Positions 57,762 through 60,899 of a DNA stretch of 60,899 bases are shown in pieces; position 1 is the first letter of the stretch, and every line of letters starts with the position of its first letter. The position numbers and the translations under genes are program-made. The DNA comes from Pezizomycotina sp. ARF18. Its lineage: Eukaryota > Ascomycota. The notes beneath the pieces were generated by a model. The model was not told the origin of the DNA and did no database searches. It saw only the letters and a list, made by a program, of their open reading frames with translations. The stretch lies in the NCBI GenBank assembly GCA_002224055.1, contig AZLU01000241.1, positions 1 through 60,899 on the forward strand, in the 5' to 3' direction.

Positions 57762-59399
57762 CTATTCGCCCAATTCGACAGTAGGAGAGGACACCGCCCT
57801 TGTAGTAATCGACAAGGAATTCAAGGACTCGTTTCTAGCTTTTATGACGGTGCTCGGTGGCAGCGACCTTCTTCTATTCTCTGGTTTCCAGATAATATGG
57901 CCCCGAATATCTCGAACTGCGTTTACGCTTGCGGAGCTCATTGAATCCCTCGGAGTTTCCACGCTTGTATCATCGCTTGCTGTCCGGGAATCCCGGAAGC
58001 TCTCGCTAGAGCCTTCGCCTGGCCTTGCCCCATACTCGCGCGATGAGTGCCTTGGGGTATATCCTCGGAAACCATCTCCAAATCCAGCGCGGCCGTTTAC
58101 TGCACCGCCACCACATTACCGTCACCGCGGCATCGGCTTCATCGTCATCTAAAGCATCATCCCCACGGGGAACCTGTCTTCCCTTTCGACCATGCCATCC
58201 CTCCTATGCCGTATTATCGATAGTCATATTACTCTGGAGGAAAGTCTCCATCAGAATTCGGCCGCTGGAGGTCACAGCATCTGGCTAATCATCGGATGAG
58301 CGAAAGGATTCTGGGGTGGTAAAGTTGGCCCGAGCCCAGGTAATCTTCCACGCCGGAAGACGCATTGTAACTAGGGTCAGTGGAACGGGTTTAAGATTAT
58401 AGGGCTCCAGGTTATTCTGGCTACAGGCGCCGAGTGGAGCGGCTGGGGTTGGTGGCGCTTCCGTCGCTACTTGCAACTGCGGTTGAGGTTAAAATTGCCG
58501 CCGGCGTTGGGGACGTAACGGTCCCCGAATTCGAGGCTCCTGCGGTACACTGCGCCGAAATATAAGGCCAGTGCTTTGCGCTCTCATTTGCATATCAGGA
58601 GCGTCGGGGCGACAACAGCCCCATCTTGGCTTTGTTCCTCGCTTCCTTTTGCTCCATCGCCACCGTTTCTCGCATTGGATTTTTGCTTTCTTGTCCTTTT
58701 GTTTCTCAATGTCTTGAAAAGTACTATGACCAAAACACCTGCCAGGACGAGACCTCCACCGATGAAGACACCAAGCAGGACAGATTTGATATGAACCGGG
58801 TGATGATGCGGACGGGGATGTGGTGACCGAGTCGGTATCGGTGTAGGGGGTAGTCTGGTCGATTGAGCAGCCTGTGCAGAATTAGATTCGGAGCCCGTAT
58901 TACCCGTGCCAGTAGCAAGCACGAGAGGAACGCTAGAACTGGAGCCGCTGGGAGACCATGTGGCACCGTGATTTACGGGACCGCCAGCATTCTCTGGATT
59001 GGGGTCCGGAATGGGTGAGCCATTAATAGGACTAGATTCGCCCTTCGGTTCGTTCGCCCTTATGACGATGGTGGCGGCCTGACTCCAGTGAATCAGGAGG
59101 ACCTGGAGAACCAGGTGGGCCGCGCGGAGGGGGTCCGTTATCAGTCGGACCAGGAAAACGCGGCGGCGGCCTTTTGGATCTGGGCCATTGTTGGGGTCAC
59201 CTGGGATCTGCAGCCCATTCGGCATTCTGGGCCTATCGTTCCCGTTCCCGTTCCCGTTCCCGTTCCCGTTTCCATTCGGCCACATAAAACCCCGATCATG
59301 ATCTCGGTGCCGATGGTGCTCAAAATCCTTCTCCCCGCGAACGTCGATAGGCCCAAAATCTGTCATTTTTCCAGGTCTTTCGAAATGTCCAGGTGGCAT
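57762..59399 (-). CDS. Single-pass membrane protein with Gly-Asn repeat, unrecognised
   Basis: First ATG after a TATA-like element is at 59399, starting MPPGHFERPGKMTDFG. The N-terminal part is His/Arg/Asp-rich and carries (GN)6 coded by a CGTTCC hexamer array, then Pro/Gly-rich sequence (PGSPGPPDS after a frame break). A Ser/Thr-rich region follows (HGATWSPSGSSSSVPLV, ATGTGNTGSESNSAQ, PPTPIPTRSPHP). One membrane helix, SVLLGVFIGGGLVLAGVLVI, is followed by a basic stop-transfer KTLRNKRTRKQK. The tail is acidic/Ser-rich, becomes scrambled by frame breaks at about 58584-57960, and ends with ETPRDSMSSASVNAV and SSPTVELGE before the stop at 57762. No signal peptide is evident. The Ser/Thr-rich region plus one helix plus a long tail is reminiscent of fungal cell-surface sensors, but no WSC or Mid2 motif is seen; function unknown. 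Confidence 0.55.
59237..59271. repeat. (CGTTCC)n coding hexanucleotide repeat
   Basis: Five CGTTCC units plus one CGTTTCC; on the minus strand they encode alternating Gly-Asn in the membrane-protein gene. Length variation would change the Gly-Asn tract without shifting frame. Confidence 0.9.
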
Positions 59400-60899
59400 T
59401 GGAACCGCCGGAGCGAATGCTTGCTATCTTCGTATCAGGGCAGCAGGCCAGTTGTAAAGTAATAATGTTCCCCTTCTTTATTCTCCAAACCTACTCCCCG
59501 TCGCTATCCTTTTCCTCGGATGTTTGTAATAGAAGAGAATGGTCGAATAGATTGCTGGATTGCCCCACAGAATAACCGACTTGCTATATATATATATATT
59601 CGACAGCTCTCCTTGAAGCTATTGGGGGAGAGGGGTTTCGTGGATTTATAGTTTTAAGTTATACCAACGCAGAAGGGAGGGGGTGTATGTATAATAACAA
59701 GAAAAAAAGAAATAAGGGTGATTGTTTGGAACTGATTGAAGAGTGCTCCTTTGCTACCAATCTGTCCTCAGCTCGTCTTTGCCGATGTTTTGGCATCCAC
59801 GTCGAAATTGCTGGTGAGTGAAGTTGATTGCCGGTGGTTGGACAAGTAGACACACTCTGTAAGAATGATATACAGTTCGACTCTCGTAACGCAGGCCACC
59901 AGAAGCAGAGTTCGATGGCCTTTTTTTTAATTTTTTTTTTTTGGTATCGGTAAAACGATTTCGTGGCTAACTTCTAGTGTGCAATTTTTTTCCCCTCGTT
60001 CCCTCCTTTATCCTTTCCTTATTTTTATTTTATTTTATTTTTTTTTTCCCTTTAACAAAAGAAAGAAATACCAAGCCTGGAACCCAAACACTTGAGGATA
60101 TATTCCCTTCGATATCGTCGATAATCGGGGTGAGCCCCCCGCTCAAAATAAAAAAATAAAAATAAAAAAGGAAGAAAGTTACGAAAACGCGACTGGTTGA
60201 AAATTCGCCGAGGTATACCCAAAAGACACGATACCGGGGGATAGTAAATAGCAGAGGGTGCGTATCGTAAGGAGCTTCGACTAGCGAGGATAGTAGTGTC
60301 CTTGGTGAATTGGAAAGACTGGCTGTAAGTGTTTTGATGATATATTTTTGATGAATTAAACGGTTATACGTCGATACATGAGGGAGGAGAGAAGAATAAA
60401 AAAAAGAAAAAGAAAAAGAATTAAAGAGGAGTAAAGTTAAATTAGGAAATGAAATAAAATAAAAAAAAAATACTAGATGGGTGGATGGTAAGGGAAAAAA
60501 AAATCAAGAGGGGGAAAGGACAACCCCAAAAAAAAAAAAAAATTTAAAATAAAATAAAATGGAATAAATAATAAATAATAAAGTAATTATTTATAAGTGT
60601 AAGTATAATTTACATTTTTCTTTTCTTTCTTTTTTTGTTCTTTGTTATATATACAGAACCTGGAGGGAAGGGCGACAAAGGCTACACACGACACATAAAT
60701 CAAGGTGCACTATCAAATTCAGGAAGGAGAGTGTAAGTAATACTGCAGGTATGACTGGCATATATAATAGCTAGTGATAAAGATGAACAATAATGTCTAA
60801 TTTGTCTGTATAACACTTGCTTACTTCTAGGTTGTTCTACTAGTATATAGATGAAGACCTTAAAAAAGATAAAGGTGTAGAAGAGCAACTTGGCTCTAT
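59400..60899. other. Upstream region of the membrane-protein gene to window end
   Basis: It contains a TATA-like element (listed separately), T-runs at 59921-59941, AAAAT/AAAAG-rich DNA at 60145-60175 and 60400-60475, an A14 run (60528-60542) and AATAAA-type repeats to 60590. Short open frames lack motifs. No gene supported. Confidence 0.5.
59585..59600 (-). promoter_or_regulatory. TATA-like element upstream of membrane-protein gene
   Basis: Alternating (TA)8 about 190 bases before the first ATG of the leftward gene; no ATG occurs between it and the proposed start, which supports both. Confidence 0.35.

Noticed and set aside
1-60899. tRNA, rRNA, CRISPR or transposon
   Set aside because: No convincing B-box/A-box pair was noticed, no rRNA-like block, no regularly spaced direct repeats, and no reverse transcriptase, transposase or long terminal repeats.
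1-60899. A functional gene cluster
   Set aside because: The recognised genes belong to unrelated processes and mixed strands; no secondary-metabolite core enzyme, transporter or cluster regulator is present.
1-60899. Repeat-induced point mutation as cause of broken frames
   Set aside because: The breaks are single-base indels, not C-to-T changes creating TAA/TAG, and the genes are single copy in the window.

Overview
The window is nuclear DNA of a filamentous ascomycete (Pezizomycotina-type). Genes carry short spliceosomal introns (mostly 65-130 nt, GTAAGT/GTATGT-like donors, CTAAC/CTGAC branch-like motifs, YAG acceptors). Intergenic DNA is AT-rich and full of microsatellites and long A/T runs. 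A subunit of mitochondrial complex I is present, which argues against a Saccharomyces-type yeast. The gene set (fungal hybrid histidine kinase, GTR2, MTW1/MIS12, DUS1, RCM1, AIM6-like and TCTP genes) is ordinary chromosomal content. I see no mobile element, CRISPR array, tRNA, rRNA or biosynthetic cluster, and nothing I could honestly call a previously undescribed system.

Layout: 0.1-5.1 kb (-) hybrid histidine kinase; 7.0-7.9 (+) FYVE-finger protein; 9.1-9.6 (-) small complex I subunit; 10.8-12.8 (-) OSGIN-like FAD oxidoreductase; 14.0-15.2 (-) MTW1/MIS12; 16.0-17.4 (-) GTR2; 18.6-19.1 (-) small secreted protein; 21.4-21.8 (-) small Cys/His protein; 24.4-25.2 (-) unrecognised protein; 27.0-28.4 (+) unrecognised protein; 28.6-30.0 (-) DUS1; 32.1-33.7 (+) AIM6-like phosphodiesterase; 36.1-38.8 (+) AT-hook/PHD protein; 39.3-41.5 (-) F-box/LRR protein; 43.7-46.4 (-) serine-rich protein with a PP1-docking-like RITF motif; 50.0-51.9 (-) RCM1 rRNA methyltransferase; 52.5-54.2 (+) AIM3-like proline-rich protein; 54.7-56.1 (-) TCTP; 57.8-59.4 (-) single-pass membrane protein.

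The genes serve unrelated jobs: two-component signalling, endosome/TORC1 (FYVE, GTR2), kinetochore (MTW1), RNA modification (DUS1, RCM1), respiration, chromatin (PHD) and translation/stress (TCTP). They look like independent neighbours, not a co-regulated cluster.

The most striking property is that almost every recognisable gene has single-base frame breaks. Conserved protein motifs continue in another frame a few bases later, often where one base is missing from a short run. Because essential genes are hit and the conserved residues on both sides are intact, I read this as indel error in the sequence (or, less likely, decay), and gene ends given here are protein-similarity estimates made across those breaks. 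Family assignments come from remembered motifs, not searches.
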